Source: Gelatoporia subvermispora B
Taxonomy: Eukaryota > Basidiomycota > Agaricomycetes > Polyporales > Gelatoporiaceae
Assembly (NCBI GenBank): GCA_000320605.2
Contig: KB445814.1
Span: 186,001 to 250,000, forward strand
Direction of reading: 5' to 3'
DNA: 64,000 nt
The notes below the pieces were generated by a model. It was not told where the DNA came from. It worked only from the letters and a program-made list of their open reading frames with translations, and ran no database searches. Positions 10,336 through 21,874 of this stretch are shown here, piece after piece (the first letter of the stretch is position 1; each line of letters begins with the position of its first letter). The position numbers were made by a program, and so were the translations under genes.

Positions 10336-10861
10336 CTTGCCGACCGCGCTGACCGCGCGAACATTGTATAATCAGATATCCAAACATACTCGCTGTCGTA
10401 ACACATCATCTTGGATAAAGTCCAGCGATGCGAAACTTATCTCAGATCTGTCACCGAACTGATGGTCAACGTACTGATCACCAGGACGGGCAGTGTCAGT
10501 TGCGAGTCTCCTCGTACAGAACAGAACGTCGAATACATATAATTTTCCTGTAGATGTATACTCATCATGGTACTCAGAAGGAATTGGTGAGACCCACTTG
10601 ACCGATCCTCATATGCAGAGACGCTGACCGCAGTTAGCGTTCATCTCCGTCTCGCTACTGACATAGATTCTATTCGATCAAGGAACACGTATGTGCAAGG
10701 AATGTCCCGAAATGTCCAAGAAATAAATAACAGTAGAGAAAGGTACCAATATCCGTATCATCCCAGTGCACAAGGGGCCACGACCGGCAAGGTCAAAGGA
10801 CTAGGATAATAGCAATGCTGTGAGACCCTAACCACTCCTTGGTGCTGAGCTCGAGGACGCG
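10336..10861. other. Gene-free stretch
   Basis: Nothing supportable seen between the X block and small-gene copy 4. Confidence 0.4.
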
Positions 10862-11220
10862 TTAGCCGTAGACGGCTGGGGCTGAGTGATTGGGAGGGGG
10901 GGGAGGTGCCGGTGCGGCTTGAGATGAAGGTGTTGCCGACTGCGTGGGTAGGGGGTTCCTGGGCTGGTTCTGACCCGAGGGGTATGTGACGCGACGTCCA
11001 CTTCCAGCGAAAATATTGCCGCGTCCTTTTGCTCTCCAACCGCCAGAGCCAACCCTGTGAAGCACTCAGCGGTGATGATACTCAGGGTTAACTATCCACT
11101 CACCCGAGGGGTTCCCGAGTCTTCTTCTCGGATGACGACGTAGAAGCGGTCCTGAGGTAGCCGTAAGATAGGAGCGCAGCATTTTGTGGATGGGGCTTAC
11201 CCGGACTCCGGAGCCGTCAT
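10862..11220 (-). CDS. Small tandem-family protein, copy 4
   Basis: Three exons: 11220-11201 (MTAPESG), 11151-11104 (48 nt, Ser/Lys-rich) and 11054-10862. Introns are GTAAGC..CTCAG and GTGAGT..CACAG, with phases 2 and 2 as in the other copies. The product is 86 aa with core GGWRAKGRGN and a Gln/Pro/Ala-rich tail ending PPPPPNHSAPAVYG. The middle exon is twice the 24 nt seen in copies 1-3. A TATA-like box (TTATAAATT, minus strand, about 11284-11292) lies about 70 bp upstream. It is the most diverged member and the only one not starting MDxK. Function unknown. Confidence 0.6.
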
Positions 11221-12045
11221 GATGCAGGAGTGACTAATTGGTTGGGTATGACTATTGCGTCTAGAATATTGAGAACGTGTCCGTAATTTATAACGATATG
11301 CGTCCCTCTCGGACAGAATGACAAGCGTCGCATATGGATTATTCATCTTGTATGACCGCTGAGTTGTCCTCCTTCGAGGCTCTGCACCTCATACTCAGCG
11401 GGACGAACAGACTTGCATCGCATAGCTTAGGGGCTATGCTATGAACCTACCGGAAATTTGTGCATCGCATTATCGTACCAAGGACTGAGCATATACACGC
11501 CTGACATAGTGTCAATATCCAGAAAGTCACAATGGAGAACTTTCTGGATGCATGTATTGCGAATACGCAAACATCACAGACACCGGTTCTTTGAAAAGGA
11601 AGATACAGATCATGAGAAATGTCCACGTGCCATGGCGGCTGCTTGAGCGTTCTGCGTCTCGAGCGAGACCATATTCAATGACCCCAGTCATCTCCGCATT
11701 TATTCACCGATCTTGACGGCTTATATGAGCGTCTAGAATGCTCGATGCGCCGTCATCCTGTGTGGTTTCTCACCGTCGACCTGGGATTATGTGGGTGGAT
11801 ATGCCATTGCTACATGTGACGCTTTGCTCACCTATGACGGGACCAAACACAACGCGTCCAGCCATCCCTGCCTTCCATTTATAAATTTCTGGAAGTCGTC
11901 TTTTTGAAAAAGGTTTCATAGGATACATTTTGTACAGCTCTTGGGTATAAATTCACAGCAAGTCTGAGATTTAGTCAAGTCGAGAGTGTTTCCTATCCTC
12001 TTGTCCCAGGTCTCTCATAGCTGTTCCTCCTGTCTACATTAGCAC
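11221..12045. other. Intergenic region with a plus-strand TATA box
   Basis: No gene seen. TATAAA at 11946-11951 lies about 95 bp before the start codon of the WW-like gene and is its likely core promoter. Confidence 0.5.
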
Positions 12046-14045
12046 ATGGTTGGGGGTGCTCTAGCCACTAGTTGCATCAGTATCACTCCCCAGACTATGT
12101 CAGAGGATGTGTCTACGCTGAAAAAATCTGAGGTAGCTGGGGATGATACACTTGTGACCCTAATTCCAATGACTTCGGCACAAAACAATAGATACGATGG
12201 GAAGGTATTGTACGTGTTGCTGTGTGTTCTCGATGATGCGCTGTCTCACTTCATTTCAGTGTGCGGACAGAGTTTCTCACAATTCCCAAAGGACTGAACT
12301 CGCCCTCAAACAAAATCAAGTACGGCGTGTTGCTTCTATGTGCATCTCAGCGCTCACCTCGTGCTTTACAAGATCAAATATACTTCCATCCGGCTGGTCG
12401 TCCTTTACTCACCCTGAAGGCCCCATTTACTATGCGAAGACGTACGAAAACATCTGTGTCGCCACAGACTCAGCAATCGACAATCCTACAGTCATGGCAA
12501 CTCTGCAAACTGGCATCGATTTGCTCCTGCTTCTCTTGAAAGATATAACATCGGAAGAAAACTGCAGTGACGTGGAGATCTACATTTCCACCATGCCGGC
12601 AGCGACCGAGTGCTATTATTACTTTGTCGACCACAACGACCAGACGGTATTCTGGGTCCAGGACGTTGATATGACCACATTGCACATGTCGCCAGTGTCT
12701 TCTGAGACTCACATCAGTACGCTCCACGTGTTCACCTTTCGGACCAATCGTCTCACTTTCTATAGAATCAATCTTGCAGGAACACTACTGGACGCACGTG
12801 GAATATTTCCCCCATCGTTCAGTGCCGTTGTGTTTACGGCTAGAGTTGATGGATATCCTCCGCCACGCCAGTGCAGGTACAATGAGTATTGAAGTCGCTC
12901 GTATTTGGCTTATGTTGCGCCTTCTAGATCAAATGACTTCAGATAATTCGACTTTTCCTTATCATGCCGAACAATGCACAAAATTTGCAGGACTCATCGA
13001 TGTCCAAAGTAAGCATAAGAAGTATGTAACAGTGATTTGACTCATTGAAATACCCAGACAAACAGACCACAATACACATGAATTGTTTAGTCGGTACGTA
13101 GAAGCGATGTCTTGCAGAAAGGATTTCAGCTAACACGCTACATAAGCACGTATCTGGGTCATGATCGGTGCGCCTGATGGATATATCGTTGAATAGACAT
13201 ACTCAAGTGCGTCTGAATCAGCGCGCCACAGGTATGACCACTTTTACGGGGAGAAGTGTGCAAGACTTTGCAGAGATCAACGTGTCTTCGACTGGACTGA
13301 AGTCAAACCATCTTTTGCTAAGAGGCTCTGCTCCTCAATCCTATTCGACTTCCCAGAGATCATACGAAACAGATTGGAAGATCTATATGTCGACCAGATC
13401 GTATACAAGATTCACTGGGACAATTTCATCAACTCTACCAAACGAGGCTGGCGTGAGAATGCATTGATGGTGCGAATCTACCACATAAACTTTGACCAAC
13501 GTGTCTAACGAACGGATAGTGCACTGGCCTACTGATGTGCGCCCTATCATTCAATCAGCCATCAGCAGCTGAACCTGATTATCTCTGCTTCAGTGCTAAT
13601 GCCTCATTCGCCGGGATCCATAGAAACTCCTCTGCCATGTACACGGGGCTTGCCTCGATGATGCTGTCTATCGGTGGTCTTCTCTCAGGCTTTGTTCTGC
13701 TGCATACATATGAGCACGCCGACAAAGTCAACGCTGCAGCTACGGTTCGTCAATTCAATCTGGCGATGGTCCCCTTTGTTGATATTTAGGACGCAGAGTG
13801 CCCATCTGCAAGACATTTGCAGCGAAAATCGTGGCTTTCGGCCCATTGCAGCCGTCTTCAGTCTTCCCAAGGCCTTAACGTTTTGGTCCATCCTGTTCTT
13901 CTTCTTCGATGTTTCGATCACTGTTGGCGGCTCCGTCAGCTTCGTTAGAGTGGCCATTCCCTTATCCGTGGCAATGTTGGTTCTAGTTGCGTTTGCAATG
14001 ATCGTTGCTATACTGCGAAGGCGGTCGGCCGCTTCTATGGTCTGA
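12046..14045 (+). CDS. WW-like domain membrane protein of basidiomycete type
   Basis: Ten exons join in frame to 506 aa: 12046-12209, 12260-12319, 12373-12716, 12766-12876, 12928-13008, 13066-13093, 13147-13167, 13232-13469, 13520-13744 and 13797-14045. After a polar N-terminus comes LPSGWSSFTHPEGPIYY, the first half of a WW-like motif, and later YYYFVDHNDQTVFWVQ, a WW-like repeat. The segment EHYWTHVEYFP, then YDHFYGEKCARLCRDQ, matches a pattern common in Agaricomycete proteins. The C-terminal third has two or three hydrophobic stretches (MMLSIGGLLSGFVLL; LTFWSILFFFFDVSITVGG; LSVAMLVLVAFAMIVAIL), so the protein is probably membrane-bound. The second WW tryptophan is absent, so peptide binding is doubtful. 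Exons 6 and 7 are short (28 and 21 nt) and least certain. Confidence 0.82.
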
Positions 14046-14339
14046 GCCACAGGTCTCCGTTTTCTGTTTCAAATTCCCAATTTGCTCCAATGGTCTCAAC
14101 TACACGTCTCGGAGCTGGTTATTGTACCTGTACCAACACAACGGTTTCAGTGTATGGCATAGTGTAAGGCTTGTGTAGCTATATTGGTCTATAGTTCGAG
14201 CGCATATTCTGCTGCACTGCAAACGAGACGACGCACACACAGCCTCATCGACTCACTGTTGAATGATCGTCAATTTCCAATCCTCATCCAGCACATCCAA
14301 CCATGTCTCGCCGTCCGATAATGTATCTGAGGCATATTA

Positions 14340-15230
14340 CAAGTTAGCCATAATTTCTGCTAGAGAAGAGTATCATGAGGACAGGCAGCACCTTCCCAGT
14401 CTGTATAATGTCTTTGTCGCAAAATATGAGCGTCAGAGCCAGCAACCTCTGTGGAACCAGTAGCAGTCCTATGTATGGACAAACTTTCCAGTCTAGAACA
14501 AGATTGTACGATTCGGATGGCAAGTTGTGGGTGACATACGAGTACCATCCGTGATCTAGTGCGAGCGACTTCATGTAAGGCCAGGCTTCTACACCCTCGC
14601 GCACGTCCTCCGGAAAAACTCGCATTCTGGAGGCCGACCAGAAGGGCACATGAATGGTGAATTTTGACATCTGCGGAACGCGTAGCACTGGCTGAAAAGA
14701 AGGCGTGGAGGGCTCCGCCACGCTGTTGCGGTGTCCGGCGCAGTTCTCGCCATCGACCGCCAAGAATTGCAGGAGCGTTGCGAAGCCACCTTCAGTGCGC
14801 TGCCAAATTCGATCGTCTCAGCGGAAACCCTGGAGCTGGTGAAAAGTCCCATAGAGCATGTCGTCAATTCGGATTGCTGTGAGGTGTGCTTATCGTTCAG
14901 AAATAGCATCACAAGATTCACGTGGGAGTGTGTCTTATACTCATCGTCAGTCCTCTCTGTTGTTCGGTCGCCCATCAATTCTCCGCGTTGTCGTGCTCGG
15001 TGTCCTTGATGTTCCCCTCGTAGTCTAAACGAGGACCGTAGCCTGAAAAAATGCCAGTGATCTCTCGTATGCGATTCAAAGTCCTATCAGCACATGGTGG
15101 TTTGAAGACCCTAAACAAGAGCAACGGGCTGGAGATCTTCTTCCGTATGATGTCTAAGGCAGGCTCGGAGTAAGTCTCATTGACTCTGACGATCCTTGGG
15201 CGAGACAGTGTGTTGGGCAAGGTATCTATC
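14340..15230 (-). pseudogene. F-box/LRR gene relic
   Basis: This is a decayed copy of the neighbouring F-box gene. The minus-strand piece at 15220-15100 (ETYSEPALDIIRKKISSPLLL) matches SEPALNFIWRKLDSPLPLL of the neighbour. The piece near 14700-14510 (VPQMSKFTIHVPFWSA, then EDVREGVEAWPYMKSLALDHG and YSYVT) matches LPRIQEFHIRIPSALP and VVAKAWPHLKSLSLHYGRYSYVT. The pieces lie in different frames, and the middle of the gene is missing or scrambled. It is a tandem duplicate that has lost function. Confidence 0.75.
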
Positions 15231-15459
15231 TACAACCATCACCATGATGCCATGGTCATTCCACATTACAGTATATACTGCTCTGTCTGAATATGAGATG
15301 GCCTGATACTGACGACCTGAAGCGGAGCTGTATCAACTCTTCCGTAATATCCACGACTATCTGATGACTCACGAACCTACGGCACTTGTTACTGATGGAG
15401 TGGAAAGGTGGAGCATGTGTAGCAGGGTAGCTGTTCGAGGACTTAGTCGCCCCGGCCCG

Positions 15460-17198
15460 TCATTGATTCTTCATCTCGTTCAAGACTTCCAACACGTTCA
15501 CCCACGTCTCCGGAACATCTTCCTCCGCAAAATCCTCGAAGTGTTGCACGTACATTGGTACTAGTTGATCGAGATCGATGTGAGGAAAGAGGGTAAGAAT
15601 AGATAGCGCGATATCTTCAGCATCGAATATCCTTTGGTCTGGGTCCAGGATGGTGAGCCGTCGTAGACTATGTGCATCATCGCTTGAAGCCTCAGCAGGA
15701 CTTGGGACAACCCCACGAATCAGTAACGCCTCCAGCTCAGGACAGGATCGTGTAAGCTCGAGTAGGGCGCCAAAGGTGACATAAGAATATCGGCCGTAGT
15801 GAAGACTGAGTGACTTCAAATGTGGCCATGCTTTTGCAACCACGCGAACATCGTCCTCCGGCAAGGTCCAATCGTCCTCTGGTAGAGCGGAGGGAATTCT
15901 GATATGAAATTCTTGTATCCTTGGTAGGTTGAGGACAGGCCAGATGAATTGACAAAGCGATCTAGAAGCACGGTTGGGCGAACCACCCCAATGACCATCG
16001 TCGATTGATAAGGAGCGCAAGGTCTGACCGAAGCGCTAGACAACTACTTTCAATGTCTTGTCGAATTCGATGTCACTGACAGAGGACAGTTCCTTCCTGG
16101 CGCTGAGCTCCAGCGACTCGATGCGGGATGATGTAATGCAGTCTAGCAGCTGCGTGGCATCTTCGGAGCTCGCAAGAATAGCGAGCTTCTTGCGAGCGAG
16201 CAATGCACTATACGACAGCTGAGACGACGCCGATCTCGTGACGATGGTGAGGTCGGTGAGCTTCTTCTGTGAAAAAATCCATTCCCAGCTGTCCGACAGG
16301 AGTGGCTCGAAAGGATGGAGGTACAATTTTTCTAACTGAAGCATGGTATGAATCGGTTTGAGACTTTGAGAGAAGCTAAGACCGTCGAACCGAACATCTG
16401 TGAGGTAAGGCCTATCTTCCACTATTCGACGGATCATATGGAATTCGATGCTAGCCTCCTTTAGGCGTGAATGCCACTCCTGATCGAACATTGCTATCAT
16501 GCTTGTGGTAGATGATCGCAAGTGGACGTGAAGCCGCTAAATGGTAGAAGATAGGAATGGGAGTAGGAATTCGCAGTCTGCCGCAATGACGCGGTCCAGT
16601 TCGACCTCCAGCACGGACGGCAGAAGGCTCTGGTCTCCCCCATGTATCTGGTACTGCCGAAAGACTGTCTTGTACTTGACAAGCGGTTCTTTGGTGCCAA
16701 GATTGATGACTCGTACACGTCGGGCATAGTACCAGTACCGCGCCCACTCTTCAGGTGAGGTGTCACCAAGGTGCCACAGAGGCTGTGGTACAAGTCTATG
16801 AGTAACGGCAGGTGTATTATGATGGCGTGATCTTACGCGTCTTCCGTCTGGGTCCATGAACAATGTTCCACCGTCGTCCATAGTGAGTTCCTCGGGGCCC
16901 GTAGGCTCTGGACGCAAAGCACAAGGAGAAATCAAACGGGAGAAGTCAGGAAGGTCTTCCTCAAAGGAACGTCATTCATCTCGCGCTTCAGATTTGAGGA
17001 TCATTTCGCACGTAAAGACCCGAAAAGCTTCAATAGAGGCAAGGGACTATCAAGCTTCCTCCAAATGAAGTTCAAGGCAGGCTCAGATAGTGCCTTGGAT
17101 GCTTTGGCGGCAGCCAGATGAGTGGAGGTTTCGTCGGGAAGGTCCTCTACAATCATCGCAACGATGTCGTGAACGTCCCATAACCGATGTTGTCCCAT
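15460..17198 (-). pseudogene. F-box/LRR-type gene with two in-frame TAG codons
   Basis: Exon 1 (17198-17012) encodes an F-box-like N-terminus (LWDVHDIVAMIVEDLP...ALSEPALNFIWRKLDSPLPLLKLF). After an intron (17011-16956, GTGCGA..GGAAG) one frame runs from 16955 to TGA at 15462-15460. It carries leucine-rich stretches (LPRIQEFHIRIP, WPHLKSLSLHYGRYSYVTFGALLELTRSCPELEALLI). The whole reads as about 560 codons, a usual length for Agaricomycete F-box proteins that serve as substrate receptors of SCF ubiquitin ligases. Two TAG codons interrupt it at 16539-16537 (FLSST-I-TAG-RLHVHL) and 16038-16036 (LKVVV-TAG-RFGQTLRSL), with no frameshift anywhere. Either it is a young pseudogene (both fit CAG to TAG), or the stops are bypassed. 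I favour a pseudogene. Confidence 0.78.
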
Positions 17199-17942
17199 TG
17201 TCGCAGCACGAGTTCTGGCGACTCGAATGCCTCAAGAACGCAATGCCTCTGGGATCCAATGAATTAGTTCACTGCACCAACTGTGCCACGAATGGGGTTC
17301 GGAACCCACCGAGCGACGATGAGTCGTGTCCTGATACTTTCAAAAGGCAGAGGAGGACGATGTTGTTAGAATATGGCAGTGGGCCCAGCACGTTCGAACC
17401 CAATGTCGACATCTCGCGCTCTTGCGTTTGCCGAAACCTAGCGCTGGGGAGAGTACGTAAATTACGGCGATCCATTAGTACCCTACAACATTCGGGCTGA
17501 AAATATGGGAGTAGGGAGTAGAACTAGTTCTGATGCAGGATATAGTTGAGGAAAGATTGCGACAATAGGATACTGGTTCCCGCATACGGGAAGCCATGAC
17601 AAGGAAGTTGCGCGAAGCCCTACGCCCAGGATTCGTACTTTCGTACTTCGTTCCCATGAACATCTAAATTCTATCGCACTCTGAGGAACTCAGCAACTGC
17701 GCTATACGTGTCTCAGTCTCACTGAGAACATACAGGGCATCGCTGTCCACCAAGTCACAAGGCAATCCAAAAGCCTTCGCAGCACATCGCCCAGAATCGG
17801 AACGAAACGAAAGTATCATTATGGCCAGGGAGACCTTCTGTACAACAGAGCCGAGACCGATATGAGATATACGAAAACATCCACGTACAGATAAATATAT
17901 CCAGAGAGAAAAACACATGCATGGGGTCCGTGAAGGAGTGAA
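17199..17942. other. Intergenic region
   Basis: No gene seen. The right part is the likely 3' untranslated region of PEX13. Confidence 0.5.
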
Positions 17943-19153
17943 TCATTGGGTTTTCTTCGCCTCTACTGAGTCATCCGTGGGCTTTCTGCGCTCGAGGACC
18001 TGCACCCACTTCTTCGGGAACCAACCCTCCCGCCCGTCGCGTGTCCGACCCTTCCACCACTCGCTGCCTTCCACCTGACGGCAGTGTCAGCCGCGCCTTC
18101 GCATCAAAGAGACAGAAACCTCACCTCTAATCGTGGGTCCACTTCAGCCCCTGTCGCCGGATCCAGCTTGCCCATGATGGCGACAATCTCGTCCGGCTTG
18201 AGCGACAGCTCTGCCTGCGACGATGCATCGAACGCGTACAGCGCCCGCGCAAACGTGAGCTGCGAGGGATCGAGCGGGGGAAGGGCGGGTTGGCCGGCCG
18301 CGAGTTGCTGCGCCTGCTGGCGCTCTGTGAGGATGCGCACCAACCTGTGCATTGCGTACGGGATGCCTAGGACGGCGAGGAGGAAGATGACGAGCGGCTT
18401 CTTGCTCGCCTTTGGCTGCGCGGGTGCGGGGCCCTGCACGGGGCGGCCGTTGACAAACTCGCGGAACTCGCCACGCATCGCGCCGGCGCCGCCTGCACGG
18501 CCGGTGAGCAGCTCGCGCATCCAGCGGACAAGCCCAAAGAGGCCTAGGACGCTCCCGAGCGCGTTGCGGAGCTGGCCGAACTGGTCGATCACGCCGACCA
18601 TCGCGAAGAACGACGAGTGCGTCGCCATGAACGTCGACTCGAGCATCTGCGCGACGCCCGAGAACGTCTGCACGATCGAGTGCAGCAGCGCGAACGTGTG
18701 CTGGGTCGTCGACTCGAGTGTTTGGGTCAGCGTCGGCCGCGTGGGGTCGAAGGGGCCCGGCGGCATCCCGTACCCCATCCCACCAGACATCCCTCCGTAC
18801 ATGCCCCCCATCCCGCCGTAGCCCATCCCGCCATGGCCCATCCCGCCGTATCCCATTCCGCCATATCCCATCCCACCGTACGTGTTTGTCATGCCGTATG
18901 GCGAATAGGTGGAGCCAACGCGGTTGTAGGGAGAGTAGGAGGAATACGGCGAGTTGTATGTGTTTGTGAGAGCATTATTCGAGTTCAGAGCGGTATTTGC
19001 AGGATTAGGAACTGCGCTAACGAGAGCTGGGGGTCGTTCTGGGACAGCAGGAGTTGAAGATGGACCCGCGGTGGATGTCGATGTTGGTGATGGGGTGGTC
19101 GCCGCTACAGCCCCGCCACCACCGCGTTCCCAAGGTTTGGGGGGCGAAGGCAT
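17943..19153 (-). CDS. PEX13: Peroxisomal docking protein Pex13
   Basis: Exon 1 (19153-18125) and exon 2 (18074-17943) give 386 aa; the intron is GTGAGG..CGTCAG. The start is MPSPPKPWER, a hallmark N-terminus of Pex13. Next come a Pro/Ser/Thr-rich stretch, a Tyr/Gly/Met-rich repeat region (GGMGYGGMGHGG type, near residues 110-155), the conserved Pex13 helical region (LVRWMRELLTGRAGG..), a hydrophobic segment (PLVIFLLAVLGIPYAM) and a C-terminal SH3 domain. The SH3 has the signatures ALYAFDASSQAELSL and EWWKGRT..GREGWFP and is completed only after the intron. Pex13 sits in the peroxisomal membrane with Pex14 and binds the cargo receptor Pex5. The upstream in-frame extension to 19276 is taken as leader because MPSPPKPW is the family start. 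Confidence 0.95.
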
Positions 19154-19902
19154 TTCTGAGTCCTTACAAGGGCTAAGTGCGAAAGATTTGACGGCAGAGA
19201 TCAGTACGGGAACGCGGAGGACGAGAAGGACGAGGAGGACGGGCTGAAGAATATTGTGGAGGTTATGTGGTGACAAGCCCCTAACAGTCTGGTCTATGAG
19301 CTAAAATCAAAACTATTATCGAAAATAACACCCTCTAAAGTTCATCAGGTTGAAGTTGTCCGGTCTCGATCTCGAATTGCTCACGCAAACACACAATGCT
19401 ATGTATCAATTGTCTCCCCAACCTTTACAACGTCTACTAAACTCCCCATGATTCTCGAATCGCGGAATTGATGAATAGCCACAGCAAATGCTGCTAGAGC
19501 TCGAAATTCCGATCCATGTCAACTGCAGGACAGATTCCGTTCGACGTGGCCACTGAGTACTGAGTACTGAGTACTTAGCACTAATAGCCCTCGAGCAATC
19601 AGTGGCACGGTTACAAGCGAATACGAGGGCGAGAGTACTGCTGTCAGCTGCGATATTCGATTTCCAATCCTTGCTGAGTGTCCCATATGATGCAGGAATG
19701 ACCCTCACGTTCATAGTTGTGCAAGTTCGATTTGTCGAGTCAAGCTGCATGAAGTAATCTTCCAAAACGTCCCGGGACCTCCTCGGCAGTGGAACAAGGT
19801 CTCCGCTCAAGAACTGAGTCATACATTATCAAATGATATAGGTAAGTGCAACATTCCGAGGGACTAGCATTAACAGGTCGTCATCGCCGTCAACAAGTAT
19901 CA
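19154..19902. other. Intergenic region
   Basis: No gene supported. ACTGAGT occurs three times in tandem near 19553-19573. A minus-strand open frame at 19822-19406 has no splice or family support. Confidence 0.5.
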
Positions 19903-20408
19903 TCACATCGCCCCCTCGCTGCGGGAGATGATCCACCTTTACCCACGTCTCGTCAGCTCATGTTCTGAGGTACGGGTGACATCAAGCGACTGACCAGGCA
20001 TGAAGGACACCAGGTATCCACCCGAGAATCCACAGCAGGATGTTAATCCAGAAGTCTGATATACCGTCAGCTTCGCAAATCACAAGACGGCTGGTCACTG
20101 GCTGAGCATACCTGCCTTGATTCCTCGCTCTACCGCGCCATACGTCATCAGCTTCTGGGCGCTGCTACAATGCTGCGGATATATAAACTCACTGAAGAAG
20201 ACCGCCAAAGGTGGAATAAACCTGGGGAGATACCGCCATGTCTCATCAGTACGTTTCTTCCTTATCTCTCTGACCGCATGACGGATTCTTACAGAGCGAG
20301 GAAATACAGGAACACATCCCGCGTCGGGGAAACCTTCTTGCGCGCGGGCGCTGGGTAAGTCGGCGCCGTCCCGTAAGTGGTAGTGGGAGCAGTCGTGGTT
20401 GTTGCCAT
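19903..20408 (-). CDS. PMP3: Pmp3/UPF0057-type small membrane protein
   Basis: Five small exons: 20408-20293, 20221-20193, 20129-20112, 20055-19995 and 19936-19903. They join in frame to 85 aa. After a Thr/Pro-rich N-terminus come the family signatures DVFLYFLALFIPPLAVFF, KRGIKADFWINILLWILGWI and PGVLHAWWII, which make two transmembrane helices. Pmp3/YqaE proteins are short plasma-membrane proteolipids that affect membrane potential and salt tolerance. The N-terminal tail is longer than in yeast Pmp3 (55 aa). Exons of 29 and 18 nt explain why no long open frame marks this gene. All introns are GT-AG. Confidence 0.93.
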
Positions 20409-21874
20409 TGATGAACGATTTGCGCACTGGACAGTAGGTGATATGAATGAAGACGTGGATGTAAGAGTACAAGGAGCGGGAGGAGCGACAGGACCTGCCT
20501 GCAGGATTCAACACACTCGGGGCCACACCTATGACGACACTGACTAGGTCAGGGTCACGTGCTCACCCCCCAGTCGCGAAGACCATTTTCGAACTTTGAC
20601 ATGGCGGGTGGTGGCCGAGGCCGTGCTTCGAGAGGCTGCAAGGTATGTTCCTCTTGCCGATTTGCGGCGAACTGATATTTCTCGATGAATCAGGTATCTC
20701 GACCATGTCCGCGGTCTCCTATGTACGGATCTGGTACCTGGTGATTGGTGCATCCAAGTGAGTACTCATAACAATGTCATACGATTACGAAGGGCGACCT
20801 CAATGATCCTTTCAGACGTTATACTGCCAATTCCGAATCGTGTTTACCTACGCAGTCGTCCATTGACAACAAGGTCTGAACCGTCTTCCCCATAGACCCG
20901 ACCGACGTGTAGCTAGATCGGCCGGCTGCACGGAGCCCAATAACTTCCGGCGACCCATGGGTTCAGTCTTCGACATTCCTCTCGTGCTCATAGAGGAGTT
21001 GCCCTACTCGCTCACTCTTGACTTTGGCCCAGCTTGACGGGCTCGCATGATGTTTTCACAGTCCCGCACGAGGATCTTTCCGCGAATCCCGATATCTCGC
21101 GGGAATTCAGCTCTGTGCGGCACCGCATTCACTCCGCAAGGCTTCTATGGACGTGGTCATACTAAATTCATTGTCGTTTGCTCTACATAGGTTGCTGCGT
21201 GTCTTTCTTGACGTTGTTTCGGCTGTATACTTGCCACTAAATAAGGACAGTCCTCACGTATCCCAGGCATCAACCACGTGTAGATGACGCGGGGTGCCTC
21301 CGACAGCACAAGGCATGCAGTTCCCCTTCCCGACAGGATCGGTTACATGCCGGTTCCGCTCTTTTGTTAGTAAGTTCAATCCACCGGCATTTGTGCCTGT
21401 GCCGGTGGGATTGGGAATGTGTTCTTGTACCTTGTCGATGTATCTAGCTGGCTGAGTGGCCCCTTGCAATAATCGCAACGCATTCGTGTCCCTCTCATAG
21501 CCCGCAGAATACATGTGACATATTTTGCGACAGTGATACTTGCAACGCTATTCGAAGAATTCAAATTCGCCAAATGGTCTGATTCTGACTCGACTCAAGC
21601 GAGATCCCACGCTTCGTCTGTGTGCAGCGCTCAGGGAGAGAGCAAAAATACCTCCAGTGTCTCATGCTCCTATGTGTTCCGCAATCCGTTCTACGACCGT
21701 CCTGCTAACTCTGTCGCTCCCCCGCCGCACGCGCCGAGGGGACCCGTAGTTCCAGGGAAGCGTATCCATGCGGCGTTAGAATCTGACTCGGGCGACAATT
21801 GCTACCCAAGTATAGATTGAGTCCGAGCGCTTGCCAACAACCCTTTCCCCTACCTCTCACAGCATCGCAGAACG
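20409..21874. other. Intergenic region, no supported gene
   Basis: A short two-exon frame at 20601-20741 on the plus strand (MAGGGRGRASRGCK, intron GTATGT..TCAG) would give only 30 aa and is not supported further. The rest shows no gene signal. The right part is the probable promoter of the next gene. Confidence 0.4.

Noticed and set aside
1379..11220. Mating-pheromone precursors of a B mating-type locus
   Set aside because: The genes are small, tandem and fast-changing, but none ends in a CaaX box, and no intact STE3-type receptor is present.
20601..20741. A two-exon frame coding 30 aa (MAGGGRGRASRGCK...)
   Set aside because: Good splice signals but too short, and the exon end at the following GTGAGT does not fit the frame.
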